Source: Sphingobacterium sp. UBA7855 (GTDB taxonomy: Bacteria; Bacteroidota; Bacteroidia; Sphingobacteriales; Sphingobacteriaceae). Taken from it: a DNA stretch of 64,000 nucleotides. The stretch is taken from contig DLST01000012.1 in the NCBI GenBank assembly GCA_002500745.1, positions 248,001 to 312,000 on the forward strand, in the 5' to 3' direction. The translations under genes and the position numbers were made by a program. Of the stretch, positions 16,547-25,604 are shown in pieces (the stretch's first letter is position 1; each line of letters opens with the position of its first letter). The notes under the pieces were generated by a model. It worked only from the letters and a program-made list of their open reading frames with translations, ran no database searches and was not told where the DNA came from.

Positions 16547-18478
16547 ATGGCAAAAAAACAAGAAGCAGAAAAAGAATTAGCAGCGAAAAACGCAGAGCTA
16601 CAAGGTGCTGACACTAAAGTAGTGAAAGACACTGAACAAATTGAATCAGAAGCTGATTCAAACTTAATCGACGAAATCAAATCAAACACTTGGATCACAC
16701 CAGAAGGTGAATTTGACTGGGATGCAAATGATAAAGGTTTCGGAAATTATAGCGAAGCTGAACGCGCTAAACTTGAAGCACAATACGCAGATACTTTTAA
16801 CCAAGTTAATCAAGGTGAAATTATCGAAGGTACTGTAGTTTCTATCAACAACAAAGACGTAGTCTTAAATGTTGGTTTCAAATCTGACGGTTTAGTTTCT
16901 TTATCAGAATTCCGTGACTTACCAGAATTAAAAGTTGGTGATAAAGTTGACGTATTCGTTGAATCTCAAGAAGATGCTAACGGTCAATTAGTACTTTCTC
17001 GCAAACGTGCTAAAACTCAAAAATCTTGGGAAGCTATCAATGAAGCATTAGAAAATGATGCAATCATTACTGGTTTCGTTAAGAGCCGTACTAAAGGTGG
17101 TCTTATCGTTGACATCAAAGGTGTTGAAGCATTCTTACCTGGATCTCAAATCGATATCAAACCTATCCGTGACTACGATGTATACGTAGGTAAAACAATG
17201 GAATTCAAAGTTGTAAAAATTAACCACGAATTCAAAAACGTTGTTGTATCGCACAAAGTCTTAATTGAAAACGACTTAGAAAACCAAAAATCTGAGATCG
17301 TAGCTAAATTAGAAAAAGGTCAAGTATTAGAAGGAACTGTTAAAAATATCACTGACTTCGGTGTGTTCATCGACTTAGGTGGTGTTGACGGTTTGTTGCA
17401 TATCACAGATATCTCTTGGGGTCGTATCGAGCATCCAAAAGAAGTTTTATCACTAGATCAAACGATCAACGTTGTTGTATTAGATTTTGATGATGAGAAA
17501 AAACGTATTGCTTTAGGCTTGAAACAATTATCTGAACATCCTTGGGAATCTTTAGACACAGCATTAGAAGTTGGATCTAAAGTTAAAGGTAAAATCGTAA
17601 CAGTTGCTGATTACGGTGCTTTCTTAGAAATCATCCCAGGTGTTGAAGGTTTGATCCACGTTTCTGAAATGTCTTGGTCACAAAACTTACGTTCTCCACA
17701 AGAGTTCTTGAAAGTTGGTGATGAGATCGAAGCACAAATCTTAACATTAGATCGCGATGAGCGTAAAATGAGCTTAGGTATCAAACAATTGACTCCAGAT
17801 CCTTGGAAAAACATCACTGAGCGTTACCCTGTAGGTTCTAAACAAACAGCTGTTGTTAAAAACATGACTAACTTCGGTGTATTCGTTGAGTTAGAAGAAG
17901 GTATCGACGGTTTGATCCACATCTCTGATTTATCTTGGTCTAAAAAAATCAACCACCCTAACGAATTCACTAAAGTTGGTGAAACATTAGACGTAGTTGT
18001 TTTAGAATTAGACGAAGAAAACCGTAAATTATCTTTAGGTCACAAACAATTGGAAGAAAACCCTTGGGATACTTTCGAAACAATCTTTACTGAAGGTTCT
18101 ATTCACGAAGGTACTGTGATCAAAGTTGGTGATAAAGGTGATATCGTAGCTTTACAATATGGTGTTGAAGGTTTCTGTCCTTCTAAACACTCTGTTAAAG
18201 AAGACGGTTCTTCATTGAAAGTTGATGAAGTTACTTCATTCAAAATTATTGAGTTCAACAAAGAGAACAAACGTTTAGTAATTTCTCACTCTCGTATCTG
18301 GGAAGAAGAGAAAGAAGAAGCTCGCAAAGAAGAGTCTAGCAACCGTAAAAAAGACGCTAAAGCTGAGTCTTCAGCTGTTAAAAAAGTAAAAGATTCTGTT
18401 GAAAAATCTACTTTAGGCGATTTAGACGTGTTAGCTCAATTGAAAGAGCAAATGGAAAATGATAAAAACGCTAAGTAA
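16547..18478 (+). CDS. rpsA: 30S ribosomal protein S1
   Basis: The 643-residue protein recruits mRNA to the 30S subunit. After an acidic N-terminal extension of about 85 residues come six S1 (OB-fold) repeats, each starting with a G-x-V pattern: IIEGTVVSI, IITGFVKSR, VLEGTVKNITDFGVFIDLGG, KVKGKIVTVADYGAFLE, KQTAVVKNMTNFGVFVEL and IHEGTVIKVGDKG. A Lys/Glu-rich tail follows. Codon use is strongly biased (GGT, GTT, CGT, TTA, AAA), typical of a highly expressed gene and visibly different from its neighbours. It has its own promoter and terminator. Confidence 0.97.
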   Translation: MAKKQEAEKELAAKNAELQGADTKVVKDTEQIESEADSNLIDEIKSNTWITPEGEFDWDANDKGFGNYSEAERAKLEAQYADTFNQVNQGEIIEGTVVSINNKDVVLNVGFKSDGLVSLSEFRDLPELKVGDKVDVFVESQEDANGQLVLSRKRAKTQKSWEAINEALENDAIITGFVKSRTKGGLIVDIKGVEAFLPGSQIDIKPIRDYDVYVGKTMEFKVVKINHEFKNVVVSHKVLIENDLENQKSEIVAKLEKGQVLEGTVKNITDFGVFIDLGGVDGLLHITDISWGRIEHPKEVLSLDQTINVVVLDFDDEKKRIALGLKQLSEHPWESLDTALEVGSKVKGKIVTVADYGAFLEIIPGVEGLIHVSEMSWSQNLRSPQEFLKVGDEIEAQILTLDRDERKMSLGIKQLTPDPWKNITERYPVGSKQTAVVKNMTNFGVFVELEEGIDGLIHISDLSWSKKINHPNEFTKVGETLDVVVLELDEENRKLSLGHKQLEENPWDTFETIFTEGSIHEGTVIKVGDKGDIVALQYGVEGFCPSKHSVKEDGSSLKVDEVTSFKIIEFNKENKRLVISHSRIWEEEKEEARKEESSNRKKDAKAESSAVKKVKDSVEKSTLGDLDVLAQLKEQMENDKNAK

Positions 18479-18498
18479 TTAGCAATCTAAATCCATAA

Positions 18499-18535
18499 AA
18501 AGCGGCTGTTCCAAAAGAACAGCCGCTTTGTTTTT
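18499..18535 (+). terminator. rpsA terminator
   Basis: A 13-bp perfect stem (AAAGCGGCTGTTC / GAACAGCCGCTTT) has a 5-base loop and ends in a T-run. The TTTG at its end (18527-18530) is also the likely -33 element of the next gene. Confidence 0.9.
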
Positions 18536-18558
18536 ACAGGGATGCTTTTGTAATTTTG
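18527..18558 (+). promoter_or_regulatory. Promoter of the sulfurtransferase gene
   Basis: TTTG at 18527-18530, a 20-base spacer and TAATTTTG at 18551-18558. The -33 element lies in the 3' arm of the rpsA terminator. Confidence 0.65.
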
Positions 18559-18578
18559 CAGCAATAAACGTTATTGTT

Positions 18579-19418
18579 ATGTCATTCAAATCAGCCTTAA
18601 TCAACCCCACCGAACTTCTGGAATCATTGGGACAGCATACTGACATTGTCCTCCTCGATTGCACCATAGACAAAGTTGGCCAATCGATTAAAGATGTCAA
18701 GCTTGAAATACTTCCCCATTCTCATTTTTTTGACATCGAAGGAAAACTATCGGATCCTCATTCTAAATTGCCACATACCCTCGTTTCGCCCGAAGTATTC
18801 GAGCGCGAAATGCAAAATTTGGGGATTAATCAGGATAGCACAGTCGTGTTATATGACAGATGGGGCGTTTATTCCAGCCCAAGGGCCTGGTGGATGTTTA
18901 AGGTGATGGGATTTGCACAGGTCTTTGTTTTAAATGGCGGTGCTCCCGCCTGGAAAAACAATAAACTGCCACTCGTAGACCAGTATACAACCGCTGCAAG
19001 TCGCGGTAACTTTAAAGCCCAATTTCAAGCAAACCTGTATGCCGATAAAGCGTATATCTTAGCTCATTATCGGGATGCACTGGTAAATATTTTTGATGCC
19101 AGAAGCAAAGGTCGATTTAGTGGTTTAGTAGCTGAACCCCGAAAAGGCCTTCATGGTGGGCATATCCCCCATTCTAAAAATCTCCCTTTCGAAGAATTAT
19201 TTGACGGAATAGTCTATAAACCCGTTGATGAACTGAAACAGCAATTTGATCATTTTAATGCGACCGGAAATGAATATGTATTTTCGTGTGGGTCGGGTAT
19301 CACGGCCTCAATCTTAGCATTTGCTGCTCATCTTACCGGTCACGAGCAAATCCGTGTATACGATGGTTCTTGGTCAGAGTGGGGCCGTGAAGAACTCAAT
19401 CTTCCAATCGAAAAATAA
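18579..19418 (+). CDS. Rhodanese-type sulfurtransferase (SseA-like)
   Basis: This 279-residue protein has two rhodanese domains. The N-terminal one lacks a catalytic Cys (YDRWGVYSSPRAWWMFK). The C-terminal one has the active-site loop SCGSGITA with Cys237; the CG[S/T]G[V/I]TA form is typical of 3-mercaptopyruvate sulfurtransferases rather than thiosulfate-specific rhodaneses. It moves sulfane sulfur to thiophilic acceptors. The ATG at 18579 follows the -7 box by 20 bases; the longer frame from 18528 would start inside the terminator. It converges with recQ, with one base between the stops. Confidence 0.9.
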   Translation: MSFKSALINPTELLESLGQHTDIVLLDCTIDKVGQSIKDVKLEILPHSHFFDIEGKLSDPHSKLPHTLVSPEVFEREMQNLGINQDSTVVLYDRWGVYSSPRAWWMFKVMGFAQVFVLNGGAPAWKNNKLPLVDQYTTAASRGNFKAQFQANLYADKAYILAHYRDALVNIFDARSKGRFSGLVAEPRKGLHGGHIPHSKNLPFEELFDGIVYKPVDELKQQFDHFNATGNEYVFSCGSGITASILAFAAHLTGHEQIRVYDGSWSEWGREELNLPIEK

Positions 19419-19419
19419 G

Positions 19420-21321
19420 TCAAAATAAAGTATTCCAAGAATAGAGATTATCCTCCAGGCGGATTTTTTCCGCATCCAGCAGATCACGAATAATCTCTAT
19501 TCTTTGCTTTTCCGTACCTAATGTTAAACTACCCACCAAATCATGGATATTCTTCGCACCGGCAAGTAAACTGCTCTTTATTTCGGCTTTTATATTTGTC
19601 CGTTGCTTTGCCTGATGATTACGGATCAGGCATAAATCACATACTTCACAGAACCCCGCATTTTTCTCACCAAAATACAATAACAACGATTGACTACGGC
19701 AATTGCTTCGCTCGATATAATTAATCATGCCATTGACCTCCTCTTCCTTCACCTGATGGCGATCCCGAATAAAGACATGGTCGATATGCAGATGTTTATA
19801 ATCGACCCGATTCTGTAGGAATGTCAATTGCGGTGAATCTGTAGAAGGCAAATAAGTCGCTATTTCCAACGTTTCTAACGACTTCAATAACTCTACTACA
19901 CGACCGTATGGTATACCTAACTTTCCTGCAAACTCGTATTCATTGATTAATATGAAATTCTCAAATACGCCGCCGTAGCTACGTAAAATAGCCTTGACGA
20001 GCTTATCATATTTTGCATACTGAACCTGAAATTTATATAGCTCAGAACTGTCAATCTCAAATTTAAAGCGAGAAGGGATTGTAACAGCCTCCGACAAGAC
20101 CAGCCAAGTATCCCTTTCTAAAAATTTCAGTGCACTCATCACTGGCACCAAGGGTAACTGATATTTTTTAGCAAATGTAACGACATCAAAATCCACTGTC
20201 ACCCCCTCTCCAGAACCATAGGGAATCTGAAAATGATTACAAAGGTAGTGATAGGTTTGTTGAATAAAGGAAATATCTGGAAAACTAGCTTGCAGATTAT
20301 CCAGTAGTTTCTGCTCATCTGCTTTTTGATAAAGAATAACAGGATAGGCCTTCTTGCCATCTCTTCCTGCTCTACCGGCTTCTTGATAATAGGCCTCCAG
20401 CGAATCCGGCAAATCGAGATGAATCACAAAGCGCACATCTGGTTTATCAATCCCCATTCCAAAGGCATTTGTAGCGACGATAACACGAACAATATTTGTC
20501 ATCCACCCATGCTGCTTCTGATCCCGCTCTTGCCCAGAAAGTCCCGCATGGTAATAATCCGCCGAAATGCCATTATTGACTAAAATACGGGCTACTTCTT
20601 GTGTTTCGCGACGGTTTCTGACATAAACAATACCGCATCCGCCCAATTTATGGATGATGCGTACCATGCGGCCCATCTTATCTTCCTCTTCAATAGCCAT
20701 ATAAGCTAGATTATCCCGAAGAAAGCTTTTGACGAATACATTTTCTTTCGAAAAATCGAGTTTCTGCTGAATATCGGTTATCACACGCGGCGTTGCAGTG
20801 GCCGTAAGAGCCAAAAAAGGCACTTTGGGATGTAATTCACGTAATTTAGCTAACTCTAAATAAGGCGGCCTAAAATCATATCCCCATTGGGAAATACAAT
20901 GCGCTTCATCAATGGCAAATAGATTGACATTCATAAATCGTATACGTTCTCTTACGATGTCATTGTATAACCTTTCAGGAGAGAGATAGAGAAATTTTAT
21001 TTTTCCATAAACGCAGTTATCCAAGGTAATATCTACCTCTCTCTTCTTCATACCCGAGTAAATTGCGACCGCCTGAATTCCATTTCTTTTCAAATGTTCA
21101 ACCTGGTCTTTCATCAACGCAATGAGTGGTGTAACCACAATACAAATTCCTTCTAGCATCAATGCAGGTACTTGAAAACAAATCGATTTTCCCCCACCTG
21201 TCGGCAATAAAGCCAAGGTATCTTTACCAGAAATGACAGATTGAATAATTTCTTCCTGCAGGGGTCTAAATGAGTCAAATCCCCAGTATTGCCTTAAGAT
21301 TGATATACTATCTTGCGTCAT
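19420..21321 (-). CDS. recQ: RecQ family ATP-dependent DNA helicase
   Basis: The 633-residue 3'-5' helicase has motif 0 (RQYWGFDSFRPLQEEII), Walker A (LLPTGGGKSICFQ), DEAH (AIDEAHCISQWGYDFRP), the aromatic-loop region and motif VI (YYQEAGRAGRDG). A RecQ zinc-binding segment carries cysteines (CRSQSLLLYFGEKNAGFCEVCDLC region). No clear HRDC domain is present, so it belongs to the shorter Bacteroidota RecQ type. It unwinds DNA in repair and recombination. Its ATG overlaps the comEC stop (ATGA), so it is the third gene of a coupled operon with the HhH-barrel and ComEC genes. Confidence 0.93.
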   Translation of the reverse strand: MTQDSISILRQYWGFDSFRPLQEEIIQSVISGKDTLALLPTGGGKSICFQVPALMLEGICIVVTPLIALMKDQVEHLKRNGIQAVAIYSGMKKREVDITLDNCVYGKIKFLYLSPERLYNDIVRERIRFMNVNLFAIDEAHCISQWGYDFRPPYLELAKLRELHPKVPFLALTATATPRVITDIQQKLDFSKENVFVKSFLRDNLAYMAIEEEDKMGRMVRIIHKLGGCGIVYVRNRRETQEVARILVNNGISADYYHAGLSGQERDQKQHGWMTNIVRVIVATNAFGMGIDKPDVRFVIHLDLPDSLEAYYQEAGRAGRDGKKAYPVILYQKADEQKLLDNLQASFPDISFIQQTYHYLCNHFQIPYGSGEGVTVDFDVVTFAKKYQLPLVPVMSALKFLERDTWLVLSEAVTIPSRFKFEIDSSELYKFQVQYAKYDKLVKAILRSYGGVFENFILINEYEFAGKLGIPYGRVVELLKSLETLEIATYLPSTDSPQLTFLQNRVDYKHLHIDHVFIRDRHQVKEEEVNGMINYIERSNCRSQSLLLYFGEKNAGFCEVCDLCLIRNHQAKQRTNIKAEIKSSLLAGAKNIHDLVGSLTLGTEKQRIEIIRDLLDAEKIRLEDNLYSWNTLF

Positions 21322-23402
21322 AAGTTCTCCTTATTCCAAACATACGCAAAATTATCTTTCATGAGATAATTTTGTATCCCCAAACTATCCAGCATACGTT
21401 GCGTAAGCAGACACTTTTCCATTGAGTTGGACCCATCCAGCACAACAAGTTTTGGTCTAATTTGCTTTAATACATCTGGTAAACCATAAAAAAAATTTTT
21501 TCGAATAATGACAATATCAGCCGGTGACATCGTTCCTTTCGGATGGGACAAAATAGCGATTTTGCCTAAAGGAAGCGTAACAAAATAGTTCTTTCTATCC
21601 CGCCCATTTAATGGCACAAATTGAACTTCACCTGTCGATAACAATCCAATTTCCCTTCCACATGCATATTGTAATCCTTTGGCCTGCAAAGAATCAAAAG
21701 TGCTATAAACAATTCCGCGACCAGCTTTGAAATACCCCATAGTCAATTCATGTTTTGTATTGTAAATACGAAAGCGTTCTAAATCATTACTTTCTAACCG
21801 TTTTTTCCCAATGATTAGCGACATCCCAATTCCACAATATAGCCCCAGCCATACGTACCTTTTATCCTTCCACTGAAAAGCATATAAAAAAGAGAAAACT
21901 GCAAAATAGGCCAAAAATAAAACACTAAATTCCATAGTGCTTATCTTTATAGTCGAAAGAGGTAAATGGCCAATAAATTTCAAACATGATAGTATAAAAT
22001 GAATGAGATTTTCTAAAAGAAAACCTAAAATCTCATTTAGCCAGTCGACAGGGCTAATGGTCATAATAAAACCAGCATACATCACTAGCGTGGAAGGAAT
22101 ATCGACAAGTAAATTGGCAATCAGAAAATAAGTGGGGAACTGTCCAAAATAATAAAGACTTAGCGGTGTTGTCAGTATCTGTGCTGCAATAGAAACTGTT
22201 AATAAATCTCTTACAAATCGGAATATAGAACTTTTGATCGGCAAAAGTACATTCACCAACGGTGCACATAATATCATACCCAAAACTGCTAAAAAAGACA
22301 ATTGGAAACCAACGTCGTAAATAGCCCGGGGCGCAAACAATAGAATCAATACAGCAGCAATAATAAGCGAATTCAAGCTTGAAAAACTTCGTTTAAAATA
22401 TTGTGCACATAGAACAAAACTAATCATAATAGCTGCGCGTGTAATTGGTGCATCAAGCCCTGCTATAAAGGCATATATCCAGATCGTGCTCCATAATAAA
22501 ATTAATGGTAGCCACTTCAGATAAAGTGGCCATGCTATTTGTTTGATAATAAGAGATAAAAACCCAAATAAAACAGCAACGTGCATCCCCGATACACTTA
22601 AGATATGTACAGTTCCTGTATTCGTGAAAGCCTCCATACTACCGGTACTGATCTCGCTTCGAAAACCGTATAACAATGCCGATGCAATAGCAAAATTTTC
22701 ATCCCCTTTGAGATGGCTACGGAGCTTAACTAAAAAATACTTTCTCGTTTGCAAAGCAGCTTCAAACACAGAAAACTCCCTTGTTGCTTGCCAACTGATC
22801 ACCCTATAGTAAGCAGATTTTACAAAAACTTCATGATATATTAAGTACTTTCTCATATACTCCCTATAATCAAACTCCATCGGATTACGTGGCGGAGCTA
22901 TTCTCTTCACATCCCCTTTTAACCACAGGAAGTTACCAAATTGAAGGAAGTTTTTCGCACTCAATTTTAGGGTTATCATCAATCGACCGGAAGTTTGTAC
23001 AAACTCACCTTGCCTATATACACCGATCACTTCTGCAGAAAAACGGGTAATATGCTGCTTTATCTGAGGTTCCTCTATTATTTTCACTACATAACTCTCT
23101 GCATCGATCTGAGAGAAATGGTTTGCGATAACTATAGGGTCATTGCGCCAATAGTGAAAGATTCCAAACAGTATAACAGTTAGGTAATACCCGAACAAAT
23201 AACCATATTTGCGAATTTTACCCCTAAAAAAATAGCAACACATGGTTAGCAGGGCCATTACAATCAACGCCTGTTGTAAATATTGAAATATTGGGCGAGA
23301 AATTGGTAATGTAGGAGCCAAAAGAAGCATCAAAATATATAGGATTGCAATTTTAAGAATGGGAATTCGCTCTAATCTTTGGAGAAAACTTAACTCATTC
23401 AT
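21318..23402 (-). CDS. comEC: ComEC/Rec2 family DNA internalisation protein
   Basis: The 694-residue polytopic inner-membrane protein has an N-terminal DUF4131-type region (OB-fold between membrane segments), the ComEC core (TNTGTVHILSVSGMHVAVLFGFL, a family signature, then LDAPITRAAIMI), and a short C-terminal soluble part. That part corresponds to only a reduced metallo-beta-lactamase-like region, as in many Bacteroidota. ComEC forms the channel for single-stranded DNA entry in transformation. The ATG at 23402 overlaps the upstream stop as ATGA; an in-frame ATG at 23411 is the alternative. Confidence 0.9.
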   Translation of the reverse strand: MNELSFLQRLERIPILKIAILYILMLLLAPTLPISRPIFQYLQQALIVMALLTMCCYFFRGKIRKYGYLFGYYLTVILFGIFHYWRNDPIVIANHFSQIDAESYVVKIIEEPQIKQHITRFSAEVIGVYRQGEFVQTSGRLMITLKLSAKNFLQFGNFLWLKGDVKRIAPPRNPMEFDYREYMRKYLIYHEVFVKSAYYRVISWQATREFSVFEAALQTRKYFLVKLRSHLKGDENFAIASALLYGFRSEISTGSMEAFTNTGTVHILSVSGMHVAVLFGFLSLIIKQIAWPLYLKWLPLILLWSTIWIYAFIAGLDAPITRAAIMISFVLCAQYFKRSFSSLNSLIIAAVLILLFAPRAIYDVGFQLSFLAVLGMILCAPLVNVLLPIKSSIFRFVRDLLTVSIAAQILTTPLSLYYFGQFPTYFLIANLLVDIPSTLVMYAGFIMTISPVDWLNEILGFLLENLIHFILSCLKFIGHLPLSTIKISTMEFSVLFLAYFAVFSFLYAFQWKDKRYVWLGLYCGIGMSLIIGKKRLESNDLERFRIYNTKHELTMGYFKAGRGIVYSTFDSLQAKGLQYACGREIGLLSTGEVQFVPLNGRDRKNYFVTLPLGKIAILSHPKGTMSPADIVIIRKNFFYGLPDVLKQIRPKLVVLDGSNSMEKCLLTQRMLDSLGIQNYLMKDNFAYVWNKENL

Positions 23403-25432
23403 AATTGCCATTTCAACTGTAATTTAACCTCAGATTTTATGTTACCGTCGATCTGATCCAATCCTGTTCCAATAGTCTCTCTTCCGGGATAATAATATAT
23501 TCCGTACTTCGCCCATACTCGAAGATGGCGGCTTAAGCGATAGTTTAGATTGAGGTAGGTTCTCCATCCCTTTGTATTGTACATGCCGAAACCAGCTGCG
23601 TACAGTACATCTTGCTCATAAGCATAGATTCTATTGTCATAGCTAGCCGCGTCAAAATATGCGATCCGCATATTTGACTGTAACTTTCCAGCTGCCGACT
23701 TCCAGAATACATCCTGAAAAAACATATATCCGAAACTGTTTTCCTGATACTCTTTTTGGAACATATTGGCTTCTGCGCGTGAACGAATAGTCCACCGGGA
23801 ACTAAGACGATAATGAAATTCTACCCTTAACTGCTGCTTAACTGTATTCACAAGCCCATGCTCGGTCTGTCCCTCTCCTGTGTAGTTAACTTGTTTTAAT
23901 CGGTTGCGATAACGCAAGGAAAGTTGCCCCTTTTTATACCACATGTAACTTAGCTGACTGAAGAAATCAGCTCCTGTAGATAGTGTATCAGCCTGATACT
24001 TTGCTCCCGGAAAACGGAATACATCAGCATAATTAGACCAGAGTAGTTTTCTTCCAAGTTGGTACGTTAATCCCAAATATCCCCCCTGCTCATTTGACGT
24101 ATCACCCGATTCACCAAATCCATGTCCATAAAAAGTATGAAAATTCTTCTTGTAGTCGCGAAGTGAAAGGACCGTAGACAATCGCGGATGTAAACTGATT
24201 ATCGCGCCTGCTAATAACGCGGAACCGCCATCCATGCTGTTGGCATATTCGCCGAACACATAGATATTTCGAATCGTATAGTTTGTATACAAACTTATGT
24301 TTCGCAGAAAATCTCCTTCAAAATCAGCTTGCTGTCGTATTCCCTTTCCCTTGATTTTAAAGACATCTAACTGGGTCTCGTTAAAATGAACACCTGCTTT
24401 GAACCGTTTATAGCGCCACAATAGATTCAATCCATAGGCCATTTGAGATGCAGCACCACGATATTTCTGTTCGGTTGGAGTGCGATGTAAACCAGTACTT
24501 GCAATCGTTGAAATCGTTGCCGGAAAAGTTGTACGGTCAACATTTCCGTCAATAGATCGATAAGAAAAATAAGGTGTAATTTCTATATGTTTAATCTGCA
24601 AAGTTCCGGCAATACCACGCATAAAATTAACCTCATTTAACGAAGTGTAGGATTTTACACCAATCCCTTGTCTTGCGGCATGCTGTACCAATCCTCCTTT
24701 TCCGAAATTCAAACCATTCCACATACTGAGCCCCTGTCCAAACTGCAAGGCATAGTCGCCGATGACGATATTCCTGAAACGGCCAAAATTTTTTATCGAC
24801 AAACTCAAGCTATAGAAATCAAACCCCATTTTTTGCCGATCTCTAAAAAAGGGTTCCCCGGCATCTTTTTTCATATTAACGGCGAGTTGGATTCTATCGT
24901 TCAATTGAGCTCTGTACCTCAGCGCATAGCGATTAGCATCGCCGAGATACCTGGATCGCGTTGTATCAGTGATACGATAGCCTTTCGATTTTTCGAGCGT
25001 CCGAGCATACCGCAACATAATTTCTTGCTTAAATTTCCTTAACTTAAGGACGCTTAACGGTGATTCAGAGCCTATTTGTACAAAAGGCAGCAATAAATGG
25101 ACAATTCGTTCATTAAATCCTTCGATGGCCTGTAGTTCCAGTATATTGATAAATTTCCCTGATATAGCCCTATGCTCAAGCAGGTGATCAATTAATAAAG
25201 GATTTAGAAATTGTAACTCAGCGAGTTCGCTACCATCAGTTTTATTGAGATCGATGGGGTGTTTGAGGTAATGATGCCACTTTTCAGTCAGTTCGCTCAA
25301 ATCAGCATCCTCGGGAAGATCTTCCGATAAACTTTCAAATAAATCTTGGAGATCGATTTTTTCATTTGTCTGCGCCATACAGGTTCCAATAAAACAACCT
25401 ATAAAGAGCAAAATTTTGCTACAATATTTCAT
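23399..25432 (-). CDS. Helix-hairpin-helix domain outer-membrane beta-barrel protein
   Basis: The 677-residue protein has a signal peptide (1-20), an acidic segment and a ComEA-like helix-hairpin-helix region (about 59-120, HPIDLNKTDGSELAEL...EGFNERIVHLLLPF). The remaining 550 residues are rich in alternating aromatic/polar strands and end in an aromatic-containing strand (VKLQLKWQL), as expected for an outer-membrane barrel. HhH motifs bind DNA without sequence preference. It is translationally coupled to comEC and recQ downstream. A role as outer-membrane DNA receptor or pore is an attractive inference but not shown. Confidence 0.8.
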   Translation of the reverse strand: MKYCSKILLFIGCFIGTCMAQTNEKIDLQDLFESLSEDLPEDADLSELTEKWHHYLKHPIDLNKTDGSELAELQFLNPLLIDHLLEHRAISGKFINILELQAIEGFNERIVHLLLPFVQIGSESPLSVLKLRKFKQEIMLRYARTLEKSKGYRITDTTRSRYLGDANRYALRYRAQLNDRIQLAVNMKKDAGEPFFRDRQKMGFDFYSLSLSIKNFGRFRNIVIGDYALQFGQGLSMWNGLNFGKGGLVQHAARQGIGVKSYTSLNEVNFMRGIAGTLQIKHIEITPYFSYRSIDGNVDRTTFPATISTIASTGLHRTPTEQKYRGAASQMAYGLNLLWRYKRFKAGVHFNETQLDVFKIKGKGIRQQADFEGDFLRNISLYTNYTIRNIYVFGEYANSMDGGSALLAGAIISLHPRLSTVLSLRDYKKNFHTFYGHGFGESGDTSNEQGGYLGLTYQLGRKLLWSNYADVFRFPGAKYQADTLSTGADFFSQLSYMWYKKGQLSLRYRNRLKQVNYTGEGQTEHGLVNTVKQQLRVEFHYRLSSRWTIRSRAEANMFQKEYQENSFGYMFFQDVFWKSAAGKLQSNMRIAYFDAASYDNRIYAYEQDVLYAAGFGMYNTKGWRTYLNLNYRLSRHLRVWAKYGIYYYPGRETIGTGLDQIDGNIKSEVKLQLKWQL

Positions 25433-25531
25433 AATAGGTTTTAATTAATATTGGCTAGATGTTAGGCGATGAAGCTTTTATCCCGGCAGAAAAAAGACTC
25501 ATTAGCATGAAAATAGGAAATATAAATGAAT

Positions 25532-25564
25532 AAAAAAAGCCTGATGAGAAATTCATCAGGCTTT
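25532..25564 (-). terminator. gyrB terminator
   Basis: A 12-bp perfect stem AAAGCCTGATGA/TCATCAGGCTTT with a 5-base loop is followed on the minus strand by seven Ts. It lies 40 bases past the gyrB stop. Confidence 0.9.
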
Positions 25565-25604
25565 GCTATTCATTTATGTACACTTCCGTTAGGCTAAACT
25601 TACA

